From the NCBI GenBank assembly GCA_020736575.1, contig JAGPYM010000047.1, positions 1-64,000 of the forward strand: 64,000 nt of DNA, read 5' to 3'. Shown here piece after piece: positions 14,201 to 23,088 of this stretch (the stretch's first letter is position 1; each line of letters starts with the position of its first letter). Under the pieces are notes generated by a model. It was not told the DNA's origin. It saw only the letters and a list, made by a program, of their open reading frames with translations, and did not search any database. The translations under genes were made by a program, and so were the position numbers. The DNA comes from Thelonectria olida (Eukaryota > Ascomycota > Sordariomycetes > Hypocreales > Nectriaceae).

Positions 14201-15262
14201 TTCTTATTAAAAAATATAATAAATAGGAATAAAGGAAATAAAATATTAAATACCCATTAAAATATTTTAATAGTTGTTGAAAAGAAGAGCTATTTAAAGC
14301 TCTAAAAGGAAGGTTATTTTCTATAAGAAAATTAAGAACCTTTTGAATAGCCTCTTCTTTATTAAATAAAGAATTAATTCTAGGTTGTTTTTCTCTAATA
14401 TTTAAATTAAAGAAATTTTCCTAGAATTTGGGCTTGAAAGTAAATCTAGCCCTAAAACTCAATTAATATTAGAAAATAGACTAATTAATAAAAAAACTTA
14501 GTATACTATTGTATTATATATATACTATGTAAAAGAAAAATATAGGATTTTTTATATAAAGATTGGGTTAGTTATTAAATAAAATATTAAATTGAGATAA
14601 TTACATAAATAAATTCAAAGATTAAAGAAGTTAAAAGCTTTAAAAGCTTATAGGATAGTTTATTATTCTATGATATAGAAAAGCTATGTAAATAAAAATA
14701 TAGAAAACCTCAGCTAGTTATGTAATAGAAGATGAAATTAAAATAATTAGGTCAAATAATATAATGAGTAAATTAAAAAAATTAAGACAATTAAATAATT
14801 AATAAAACAGTTAATTAAAGAAATTCTAAATATATATATTCTTAGATTATATATATATGATATATAAAATAGAAATATAGGACTTCTCCTCTTTAAATTG
14901 AACTAGAAGAATTAAACTAAATAAGTACATTACAGTAATTATTAACTAATTAATTGAATTTTAATAGAAGGATTCCTATATTTTAAATAGTTTATATATA
15001 TTAAAACAACGTTTTCATTATATTACATTATTAATTATAATAGAAATAATATTATAAAAACTTTTATTAGTCAATTTTGAATTTTCTAGTCTGACTAAAA
15101 AGTCAGTGACTAAATTAGTCCAGACCTATAAGTGAATTTAATCATTGGTCCAGTCACTAGGGTGAGTTAATGCAAGCTGACCAAAAAAGCCCTGACTTTT
15201 CTAGTCATGAATTATTAGTCACTGGCTTAAGTCACCAGTCAGTGACTGGAATCACAACCCTG
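11289..15262 (-). mobile_element. hAT transposon with both terminal inverted repeats
   Basis: The left end reads CAGGGTTGTGATGCCAGTC and the right end is its complement (GGAATCACAACCCTG at 15248-15262). The ~25-bp repeats differ at one position. Palindromic GACT/AGTC words fill the first and last 150-190 bp, with 175-bp repeats at 11540-11900 and repeats of similar period at about 14520-14990. A transposase relic lies between on the minus strand. The length of about 3.97 kb suits an autonomous fungal hAT. Flanking 8-mers (ATTAGTAT and CTTTTATT) do not match, so no target duplication is visible. It is less AT-eroded than its neighbours. Confidence 0.8.
11990..14480 (-). pseudogene. hAT transposase pseudogene
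   Basis: Best preserved transposase in the block. From N to C: an EEAIQKVLNFLIENNLPFRA stretch near 14370-14290 interrupted by a probable short intron; an open central exon at 12966-13427 with DNITRWNSTYYMI and LQGQLYTTIPYSLLYIYQLY, typical of the hAT catalytic region; and a C-terminal dimerisation motif DPLTYWEQNSSRFPILAIL at about 12285-12229, continuing after a frame change with IFPISSNIITKNRNRITNN. An acidic tail ends near 11995. Frameshifts and stop codons show that it is dead. A probable intron (GTAAGT...TTTTAAG) sits at about 13240-13310. Family assignment to hAT is firm; the subfamily is not. Confidence 0.8.
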
Positions 15263-15470
15263 CTTTTATTATTAATATTAATTAAACATCAAGTTATTTC
15301 TTTTAAGCATTTATTAATACATTGATTATAATACCTTAATTTACATATTTATTAAAGTAAGCCAGTTCTATATAAATATTACTAATTAGTTTAATTTAAA
15401 CATAATAGTTTTAACTTCATCTACTACTTCCTAGCGTTGTCGAGATTCCAGTCCCTGGCTAGTAACTTAA
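15263..15470 (+). repeat. continuation of tandem array and degenerate terminus
   Basis: 15263-15420 continues the ~175-bp array broken at 11288 (AATACCTTAATTTAC motif near 15340). At 15426 comes GCGTTGTCGAGATTCCAGTC, a degenerate form of the CAGGGTTGTGATTCCAGTC terminus, followed by TAACTTAAGTTA. This is another hAT end. Confidence 0.55.
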
Positions 15471-15499
15471 GTTAGTAATTATAATTTATTTACTCCATT

Positions 15500-16290
15500 A
15501 TTACTGAAATATAATTTAAATTTTTAATTTAATGAGAATTTAATAATATGGCTTTTTACTAGGATTTATATCAATTCTAATAAACTTATAAAAGATGTTT
15601 TTTATTTAGTTTATTATTATTTAGCTTTATTTAATTCCGTTTTAAATAATATTATTAAATAAAGTTTAAGCTATTATATACTTATATAGCCCTTTTGCTG
15701 AAAGACCCTTTTAACTATAATTTTTATTTTTTAGAATTTTATTAATATGGAAGTCAAAAAGTTAGCGTTTAATAGTAATAATTAAATTGCTCTAAAATAA
15801 TTAAGAAGACTTTTTATAGTTTTTGTAAAAGCATTAATTAAATTACAAGACTAGCTTTATATAACTATTACATATAGCTTATTATATCTCTATTAGTTAC
15901 ATGTATTAAGTTAGTAAAGCTTTTTATTATTTTTAAGAAAAGTTAAACAGAATTAATCTAATAAATGTATAATTTCTAATTAACTATATTTAATTTTCTT
16001 AATTTATCTTGGTTTAACAAACTAGAATTCCTTAATAAACTAATAATTTAATAATTGGAAATGACAAAATTTTCATTTTAATTATAATTTTAAGCTTTAA
16101 GCTTAAATTGTTATAATTCAAATAGAACAGTATTCTTTTTATTATACAAGAATTAAAAAGATATTGTAGCTTTTAAGTTAAATAAATAAGCTTGATATTT
16201 CTTTTATATAAAATATGTTAATATTGATAATTTAAATATGCAAAGTATAAGGTTTATATAGGCAAAACATAAGAATATAAAAAGAATACT
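15500..16290 (+). mobile_element. hAT remnant, transposase middle
   Basis: Plus-strand fragment that starts abruptly in the middle of the transposase. 15620-15960 aligns with 9360-9660 and with the reverse of 12966-13270, including the block that ends AACTATTACATATAGC. It continues with the region ending in an AAAAGATATTGTAGC string near 16150. Frames are closed throughout. Confidence 0.65.
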
Positions 16291-16369
16291 AATTTACAAC
16301 GCGCACTTCTTATATATTAATACAATAGTCTAGTTTATATATAATAAAAATTAAGGAATATAATAAATA

Positions 16370-17140
16370 AGAAATAATTTATTTAAAAGAATTAACTTTT
16401 TATTAAGAATAATAACTAATATCATTTTAATTTAAATTCATTTATTTCTGTTTTCAATAACTCTTTACTCTCTTAATTATTTTAAGTTTAAAATCTTTTA
16501 AATTTTCCACGTTCTCTAACACTATAAAATTTACAAATTTAGAAAATACAAATTCTATTAAAATATTTTAAAATTAATATTTAAAATATAATTAAGATGA
16601 TAAATATTATTATTAAAACGTTCTTTAAAGGTCTTTAAATAATTTCTTTATATATAATTTAAAATCAATTATTATTATATTATTTCTTATAATATTAAAT
16701 AATTAAATGAAATTCTTTTTCATAGAAATTAAATAAGGAAATTATATTTAGAAATAATTTTTATACTTATAAAAGATAAGTATTTAACGTATTTCAAAAT
16801 TACTTAGAGACATATAATTTAATATAACTTCACAAATTCTTACAGCTTAAAAATTGTGAAATTTATTATTTAAAAAGAAATATAACATTTGTTTATAAGT
16901 TTATAAATTGATCTAAATTAAATTAATATAAATTAAAATAATATTTATATAAGTATTTTTTTTTAATTAATAACAGTTTAAATATTATACATGAGAAAAT
17001 ATCCTTACTATTTTAATATTAACTATTAGCTTTAAATTTAAGCTATTTAAATTCAAACTATAAGTTTATTATAAGATATTCTTAATATTCTATTTATTTA
17101 TGGTAGGTAAATGATTAAAAAACTTAATATTATTTATTAA
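16370..17140 (-). mobile_element. hAT remnant, transposase N-terminal part
   Basis: Minus-strand fragment. 16370-16500 aligns with 13296-13420 of the better copy (AAAAGAATTAACTTTTTATT word), and 17080-17135 aligns with 14150-14200 (CTTAATATTCTATTTATT word). It forms the last piece of the AT-rich block before the composition change at 17,157. Confidence 0.6.
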
Positions 17141-17156
17141 CATACCTTAACTTACC

Positions 17157-17812
17157 TGGTCTCGTTGCCACGGACTGCGGCATACGCTGGAACCCAGGGA
17201 AACTGTATCTCGTACCTATATTGTCTACTTTATTATTGTACCATTGTCTCCTTATCAGCGTCAGTGTCTTCAATGCACTCGGCAGTCCGGGCAGATGACG
17301 ACAATCTAATCTCGGTGGCCGTGTCTCACTTATCCACATCTCAGCCACCAGCACTTACCTCGGCCCCACCTCTTTTACCCCTGGGTCGACATGAGAGCAG
17401 TGCAAGCGCCACCACTAAGCCACACGCCCCAGAACGCGCTGCTGGCAACACCTCCGTCCTTTCATCGACGCGTTCGTGCGGCCGCCTGTCGCAATATCGC
17501 ACGCGTTTCTCCATAAGTATACAAACGTAATTCTCCATCACGGTTCATAGCCCTCGCGACGAATTATCTGGACATGGTGGTGTGCTAGCGGCCCACAGGC
17601 CACTCTTTGACCAACTCGCTCGCACGTCCAACTCGTCCCCCACATCACACGCGTCTTGGATTTTGCACTTATTGAGGCGTTGCAGGCACACACCGAGGTT
17701 TGAGCCTTATCCCAGCATACGGCTTTGATCACTGATGCCCGAATATTTTGTTCCATCTTATACGGCAACCATTTCTCCGTTCTCTCTCTCTAGTTCAATC
17801 ACAACCCTGGCG
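17157..17812. other. intergenic, boundary side of AT-rich block
   Basis: Composition jumps to normal within a few bases of 17,157. ORFs exist on both strands here (for example 17165-17530 plus) but overlap each other and show no recognisable domain, so I do not call a gene. A CT-rich stretch (TTCTCTCTCTCTAG) at about 17779-17793 just upstream of the BAH-PHD start may be part of its promoter or leader. Confidence 0.5.
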
Positions 17813-19218
17813 ATGGGCCCTCGCAAACGCAGCCGACCAGTGGAGGACTACCGAACGCAATGCCCTTTCAAAGTTATTCTGAGCAACAAACCCTTGAGGG
17901 CAGACTACGATCGAGACGGAAAGAAAAGAGGAAAATGTACGGGCCGGAACAACGCGCAACACCAGACTTTTCATTTTTTTGAGGACTCCAGCCTGGATGT
18001 CAACTATATTGTCAACCGTATTGACGAGGTTGGCTCGAACGTCCGATGGCAAGCCATGACGCGTTATTCTACATTCGTCCGTGAGTATTAAAGCCTTTCT
18101 AGACGAGGCTCACTGACACAACTTGGTAGTTAATAAGGTTAGGTATGCCAAGGACGACTTTGTCCGTGTGGCTAACGAGTGGACTATCGAGCGACAACGA
18201 GCAGCAGTGAGCTCAGCCAAAGATGGCCGAACCAAGGTGTTGGAAAAAGATTGGGCGGCTCGGATTCTGGATATTCGGGCGACGGATGAGCACCACGTTT
18301 ATGCACTCGTGTGCTGGATGTACTCGCCCGATGAGCTGTCAACTGGAACGATTTGTGGGAAGAAAAGCATTCAGGGACGTCAACCTTACCACGGCCTCAA
18401 CGAACTAATTGCGTCGAATCACAGTAAGTCGTTCCCGCCTACTGCACGTGGGAGTGCGCCAGCCCTGACAGTCAATAACCAGTGGACATTATCAACGTTG
18501 TCAGCGTTATCGAGCCGGCCGCTGTCAGTCATTGGAGCGAGTCAGATGAGGAGGATCTCATGAACAAACTGTATTGGCGCCAGACGTATAACTGTCTGAA
18601 CTCCCAGCTCTCGGTAAGAGGTTCCGATACTTCCGCTGTTCTTTCTGACACTTTCACTTTCAGCCTGCTAAGCTAGTTTGTGAATGCATGAGTCCTGAAA
18701 ACCCCGATGCAGTATTGATTGGGTGTAGTAGTACGACTTGCGGGGAATGGATGCACCAGGAATGCCTGCATGATGATGTGCTTATGAGGGTGTATAACCA
18801 ACTGGGTACAGACAAGCCACGGCTAATTGAGCCGATGTCCAGCATGGGAGATGACTCTGTCACTAGTTCAGCACGCCCACTAAGCTCCGAAGGTGTCGCG
18901 AAGGAAGCGCTGCAGCTCATTTCGGACGAGGTCCAAAATGGCGTCCGTGTTCTGGAAGCGACTATAGAAACGCTGGAGGCAGCTGGTCCGAGAACCAAGA
19001 AGTTCGGTACGGATGCTCAAAGGAAGCCTCCTGCAAACAAGAATCGCAAGGAGAGCGCCGACTTTAAGCCGTACGTCGGTCCTTTTAGGGCGACTCTGAT
19101 ATTGGATGAGGGGCTTACAAAGTGGAAGATTTGTGATTCGCGGGATAACATCCTGGATGGCGAGAAGACATGGGAGGAGAAGGCCTATTGCTTATTATGC
19201 GGCGTCATCATTAACTAG
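17813..19218 (+). CDS. BAH-PHD domain chromatin protein
   Basis: Four exons give an intact 415-residue protein: 17813-18080, 18130-18423, 18483-18613 and 18664-19218, with GT-AG introns of 49, 59 and 50 bp and matching phases. The N-terminus is basic (MGPRKRSRP). A BAH domain spans about residues 90-225 (YAKDDFVRVANEW, WAARILDIRATDEHHVYALV, CWMYSPDEL, YHGLNELIASNHMDIINVVS, LYWRQTYN). A PHD-like zinc motif follows at about 235-270 (CECMSPENPDAVLIGCSS, then CGEWMHQECL). The C-terminus has DSRDN..GEKTWEEKAYCLLC, a conserved ending in related fungal proteins. BAH and PHD modules bind histone tails, so a nuclear chromatin role is expected. Neurospora EPR-1, a BAH-PHD protein, reads H3K27me3; whether this one does is inference. 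It lies 650 bp from the heterochromatin-like block. The start at 17813 is preferred to an upstream in-frame ATG at 17735, because it begins the basic N-terminus. Confidence 0.85.
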
Positions 19219-21060
19219 ATTGCTCTCGCAGGACCATGCTTATCAGGGTAGCCTCCTGATGCAGGATCATTGTGCAGTCCCAGACCCGACCGGGGGCTTG
19301 ACTTCCATAGTCCAACGTAATCGATCATCGAGTTCTGCTCACGACGCTAGCAGGTTCGGACATGAGCGAATTTTTTCCCATACGATCCGCATGAGATGTG
19401 TTTCAAGATGGACGAGGTGTCGATGTTTAGTGCAGGGCGTAAGCGACAGCTTCATGCGTGACGAGACAACGTTACGGCCTGCCACAATATTAGATGAAGC
19501 CCTTGGAAAGGTTAGAGTTCCTAGCTAGGTCAGGCAACAGTCATGTGAATAGCTTCACTTTCGCAGTCGCAACAGCCTGGGCAACAGATCTTTCAGACGC
19601 GTACCCCCGGCGTAATATATTTCATTCATTCATTCATCAGGCCCACGTGCACTCAGAGGCCAAAGAAGAAAAAAAATCAATCCACGATCTCCCATGCATC
19701 TAATATTGATCTTCCTTTCGCCCCACAACATTGAAGTGGTTAAATAGTGGCTGCAACCAAGTAGGAAAACAGTCCAGTCCAGTTCAGTTTCTGCCCGTAG
19801 CCGACGATACATCGCCATCTCTACTAGTACGAGATACACACGAAAGCCTTTTTAGCATTAGAGACTCTAGCTTAGCACGTCCTGTGCCACCAATAGGGGA
19901 CTTTACGGGCCTCGCAGCCCTCGGTCGAAAAAAATACATGCATACATACATGCGTTAATTAATCATCCTTTTCTGAATTTTTGCTTTCTTGGCATGCAAA
20001 TGTTAAGAGAGTAGCCCTAATTACACCTTTATCCTTAACAAGTGCATTGCCCCACCCCAGGAAGACCTCCGAGACTTCGGCCAACTCCAGGCCGACACCG
20101 GCCAGGAACAAGACCAGCTACGTGACCCGGACCCATATCGAGCCGCGCCAGATCCCGCAGGCGGTCCCGGTCAACTCCGGATGGGCCATCCGAACAACTA
20201 ACCGAGCCACCCGCTATGTCCTCAGGCTCCGACAGTCCGAGTGGGCGGGGAAACCTAGGGGCCATTGCCGTTGAAATCAGCCAAAAATGGTTCACCTATG
20301 CAGTCCCGGAGGTACGCCGCAAAGTGATAGACTTCTACGGCAACGCTGAACTAGACTGTATAGTGCGTTTATTGAACGTTCTTTATCTGTTAGTGTCGTT
20401 TATCACTTCCGCAAACTCAGTACGAGAGCTGGGAATGGCGAAGATCCTGTGTTGGGAGCAACATTGAGCGAAGTGATTTGGATGACGCGACCATGTCCGT
20501 GGGGGCGCGACGCGTTCACCCTCCCGCCCGTCGTGGATTGAGGACCCTTATTAATTGTACGTAACGTACGTAACACACCATTTCCTGCCCGTGCACCATC
20601 AAGAAACCTGTTGGTCCGCAAGGCCGAGAGCCCCGAAGCAGGCATGTATTGGCTTGTTGGTTGTTGCTTGTTTGCAGACCCCAGTCGTCCACTTGCGAAA
20701 AGTTTAGGTTCCGTAACCCCCGAGTAGAGGAGCGACAGATCGGGGTTAGATCGCAAGTGATGTCCTACAAAATGTCGAATCATGTGGAGAATTACAGATT
20801 AAGTTACTCGGTAACATTTTTCTCTGTTACATTAAGTAAGAGCTCAAATAAGTTTAGCCATCCGGAGTGTCACAAGTGGCACAATTTACAAATAGAAAGT
20901 AATGTCGAGGGAAGTAACAATAAGCAATAATGACCACAATCAAATACTATTTAATTCTCGCTCCGGTCCCTCCGAGTAGAGACAAATTCTCTTCTTCACC
21001 TTCTCATTATCATATGCATCGCCAATAAGCTAAAAGCTCTTCACCTATTTCTACCTGCAT
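19219..21060. other. intergenic, no supported gene
   Basis: No domain-bearing ORF. There is a (CATT)n microsatellite at 19622-19638, a direct GTACGTAACGTACGTAAC repeat near 20558-20575, and a possible LINE 3' tail at 19860-19957 (separate entry). A GC-rich patch at 20035-20230 reads openly as EDLRDFGQLQADTGQEQDQL in one frame and ends in a stop. It may be a decayed coding fragment of unknown origin. Confidence 0.5.
19860..19957 (+). mobile_element. possible 3' tail of a truncated LINE
   Basis: The string GCAGCCCTCGGTCG, then an A-run, then (CATA)n resembles the ending of Tad1-like LINEs and the CCCTTTCGGCC tail of the LINE at 27230-27290. Only about 100 bp is recognisable and no reverse transcriptase lies upstream, so this is tentative. 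Confidence 0.35.
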
Positions 21061-21067
21061 TAACACC

Positions 21068-21777
21068 ATGAATTCCGCATACCAGGGCTCTATCACCGAT
21101 TCGAACAACGGCGTGCAGAACGACCCAGGGCCGGCTGAACATCGCTTTCCCCCTCATCATTCGTGTGGGCCATGCTCCGAATGCTCCCACTATGTCATAG
21201 GATTGCATTCCCACCACGAGCTAGCTCGCTATCCATCCTCTAGACAAGTCACTCAGCGAGCTGCAACAGTCATGGTTCCCCGTGGCCAATCGGACGGGCA
21301 TATGATGCCAGGTCCACAGGTGTCAAGCGTCACTACAAGAATAAGACCCACAACACGCATCGCCAGTCTTCTCAGGCCTCCGCGATTGCTCCTCCCGGGC
21401 GTGCAGGACCAACATGATCGGGCTCCGATGTTCACAAACCTCAATTATAACGACACTCCATCGCTAGCAAACCAGCTCTCTGAAGACATTCAAGTAGTCA
21501 TAACCGAGACTCGGGTCTACCAGGGTCGGAGTCGGAATATGATCAGAGTTGGTGGATCAGCTGTTCCGCGAGCTGTCCCACGAGCTGTCGGCACCTCTCG
21601 GTGGGGCCAGCGTCGGTCGCAAACAAGAAGCGCCAGGCGGGCGCAACTGTGGGCTGCATCAATCAGGAGGATACTCGGGAATATTTCCAAGGAACTCCTG
21701 GAAATATTATTATTTATCTTCTTTACAACTTTTGAAATACTTAGTGATCGCTTGGCGGAGATTCAGGCCTTTAGCGG
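21068..21777 (+). other. open reading frame upstream of LINE ORF1
   Basis: A frame opens at an ATG in good context (AACACCATG) and stays open for 314 codons to 22012, overlapping LINE ORF1 in another frame from 21778. Nothing in the translation is recognisable. It has a His/Cys-rich patch (HHSCGPCSECSHYVIGLHSH) near residues 39-58 and a Arg-rich middle. It may be a host gene whose 3' end was replaced by the LINE, or a 5' ORF of the LINE. Uncertain. Confidence 0.35.
21680..21708. repeat. short inverted repeat near LINE 5' side
   Basis: AATATTTCCAAGG and its near-complement CCTGGAAATATT face each other across a few bases, making a hairpin of about 12 bp. It lies about 70 bp upstream of the LINE ORF1 start and could be a 5' untranslated structure. 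No known function. Confidence 0.45.
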
Positions 21778-23088
21778 ATGTCTAGTGTTGCGAACCCCGC
21801 ATCAGACGTCATTGTCGTCATGGAAGGCGAACCCGATGTTCCGGGCGGGGGATATCATCGTCCCCAGCGCAAAAGGACCAGAACGGCGAGGGCGTTGGAA
21901 TCCGACCAGAAAAAAGGTGATGTGGAATGGCAGGAAGAGGAGAGCAGTGAGGGAGCTCCGAGCCAGACCCGAGCTAAGAAACGGGCCACGCCTAAAGCAG
22001 CTGGCAGCATGATCGAGGTTACCCAGAGCCTGAAACGACTCTTGGAACAAGATTTTAACAAGAGAGTGGAATCGATGAAGGCGGAGTTCCAGCTAGAGTT
22101 CACCAAGCTCAGTGAGCGCATGGCTGAGGAAGTGACCAGGGCCACGGCCCAGATGGCACAAGAATTATTGCAAGTCCGAGAGCAACTTACCCAGGTTCGC
22201 AGCGAGCTGGAGCAGACCCGACTGCAGCTGGATACACTGAACAAGGCTGAAGCACCGCGATCGCCAGGTCGAACATACGCAGACGCAGCTAGAATGACAC
22301 CCGTCAGCATGTCTAACCAATCCTCATCTACGGCCCCATCGGCAGCTCCAGAACCAGTGTTCTGCACAGTGGACACATCCAGAGTGCCTGAGGATCACAT
22401 TGGAGACGCTACGCCAGCAATGATCCGCAAAACCGTTGAACAGGAAATGCGAACGTCCAGTGACCAACCTCACTGGCGATGCGTGGCGGTGACCAGAGAT
22501 GGACGGAACGCCAGCCGCCTCAGAGTCGTTAGTAGGAACGAAGAAGAAATGCAAAAGATTAAAACCATTCTCGAAGCCAGGAAGGCCCCAGGCGCAAGAG
22601 TCCTTCGAGACCAGCTGTACCCAGTCAAAGTTGACAACATGAACCGTACGGCCGTTTTCGACCACGAATTCAAGGCCCTCCCTGGAGCAATAGAAGCGTT
22701 GAACCAGGAGAATGGAGTTCAGATTGCCAAAGTGGCCTGGTTAAGTCGAAAGGTCAACCCCAAGGCATATGGGTCTATGGTGGTGTATCTTACAAAAAAC
22801 AGCGATGCTAGGAGACTACTACAGGAAGGCTACTTTTTAGTAGCGGGCGAGTCGGCATGTACGAGTGTATTTGAGCGGATGACCGGACCGGAGCAATGCT
22901 ATAACTGCCAAGAGCTCGGCCATAAGGCATTCTCGTGCAGCAAGAATCGGATATGTGCAAGGTGCGCCGGTGAAGGTCACCATCACAGTGAGTGCCAGGT
23001 GCAGATACCCAAGTGTGCTCTCTGTGGCGGGCCGCACGAGTCGTTCAGCAGGAACTGCCCAAAATTATACCCTAGGCGGCATGAGTAA
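21778..23088 (+). CDS. LINE ORF1, gag-like nucleic-acid-binding protein
   Basis: 436 residues. A basic N-terminus ([14 protein letters not shown]) is followed by a long coiled coil at about residues 78-160 (heptads such as [20 protein letters not shown]), a middle domain at about 215-345 resembling the RNA-recognition fold of LINE ORF1 proteins, and three CCHC zinc knuckles at about 374-430: [28 protein letters not shown] and [15 protein letters not shown]. It is expected to coat the element RNA and form the ribonucleoprotein. It ends in CATGAGTAA, inside which the ORF2 start lies. Confidence 0.85.
   Translation: MSSVANPASDVIVVMEGEPDVPGGGYHRPQRKRTRTARALESDQKKGDVEWQEEESSEGAPSQTRAKKRATPKAAGSMIEVTQSLKRLLEQDFNKRVESMKAEFQLEFTKLSERMAEEVTRATAQMAQELLQVREQLTQVRSELEQTRLQLDTLNKAEAPRSPGRTYADAARMTPVSMSNQSSSTAPSAAPEPVFCTVDTSRVPEDHIGDATPAMIRKTVEQEMRTSSDQPHWRCVAVTRDGRNASRLRVVSRNEEEMQKIKTILEARKAPGARVLRDQLYPVKVDNMNRTAVFDHEFKALPGAIEALNQENGVQIAKVAWLSRKVNPKAYGSMVVYLTKNSDARRLLQEGYFLVAGESACTSVFERMTGPEQCYNCQELGHKAFSCSKNRICARCAGEGHHHSECQVQIPKCALCGGPHESFSRNCPKLYPRRHE

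Larger units (their letters stand above)
1..17156. repeat. AT-rich RIP-like transposon graveyard
   Basis: The whole block is extremely AT-rich with dense TpA and almost no open reading frame. That is what RIP (C-to-T at CpA) leaves behind in ascomycetes. It is built from at least six fragments of one hAT family, facing both ways and nested, plus arrays of 175-180 bp repeats. I see no intact gene. Short ORFs inside (for example at 7542-7784 and 12966-13427) are pieces of transposase or chance. The block ends sharply at about 17,156, where normal composition begins. Assigning it to RIP is inference from composition and many stop codons; no unmutated copy is available here for comparison. Confidence 0.9.

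Noticed and set aside
1..17156. Centromere or mitochondrial insertion
   Set aside because: The AT-richness is explained by recognisable hAT copies and RIP-like decay; no mitochondrial genes and no single satellite dominate.
17165..17541. Overlapping ORFs of 121 and 66 codons on both strands at the boundary
   Set aside because: Low-complexity Ser/Pro or Arg text, mutually overlapping, no domain; typical of chance ORFs in GC-richer DNA.
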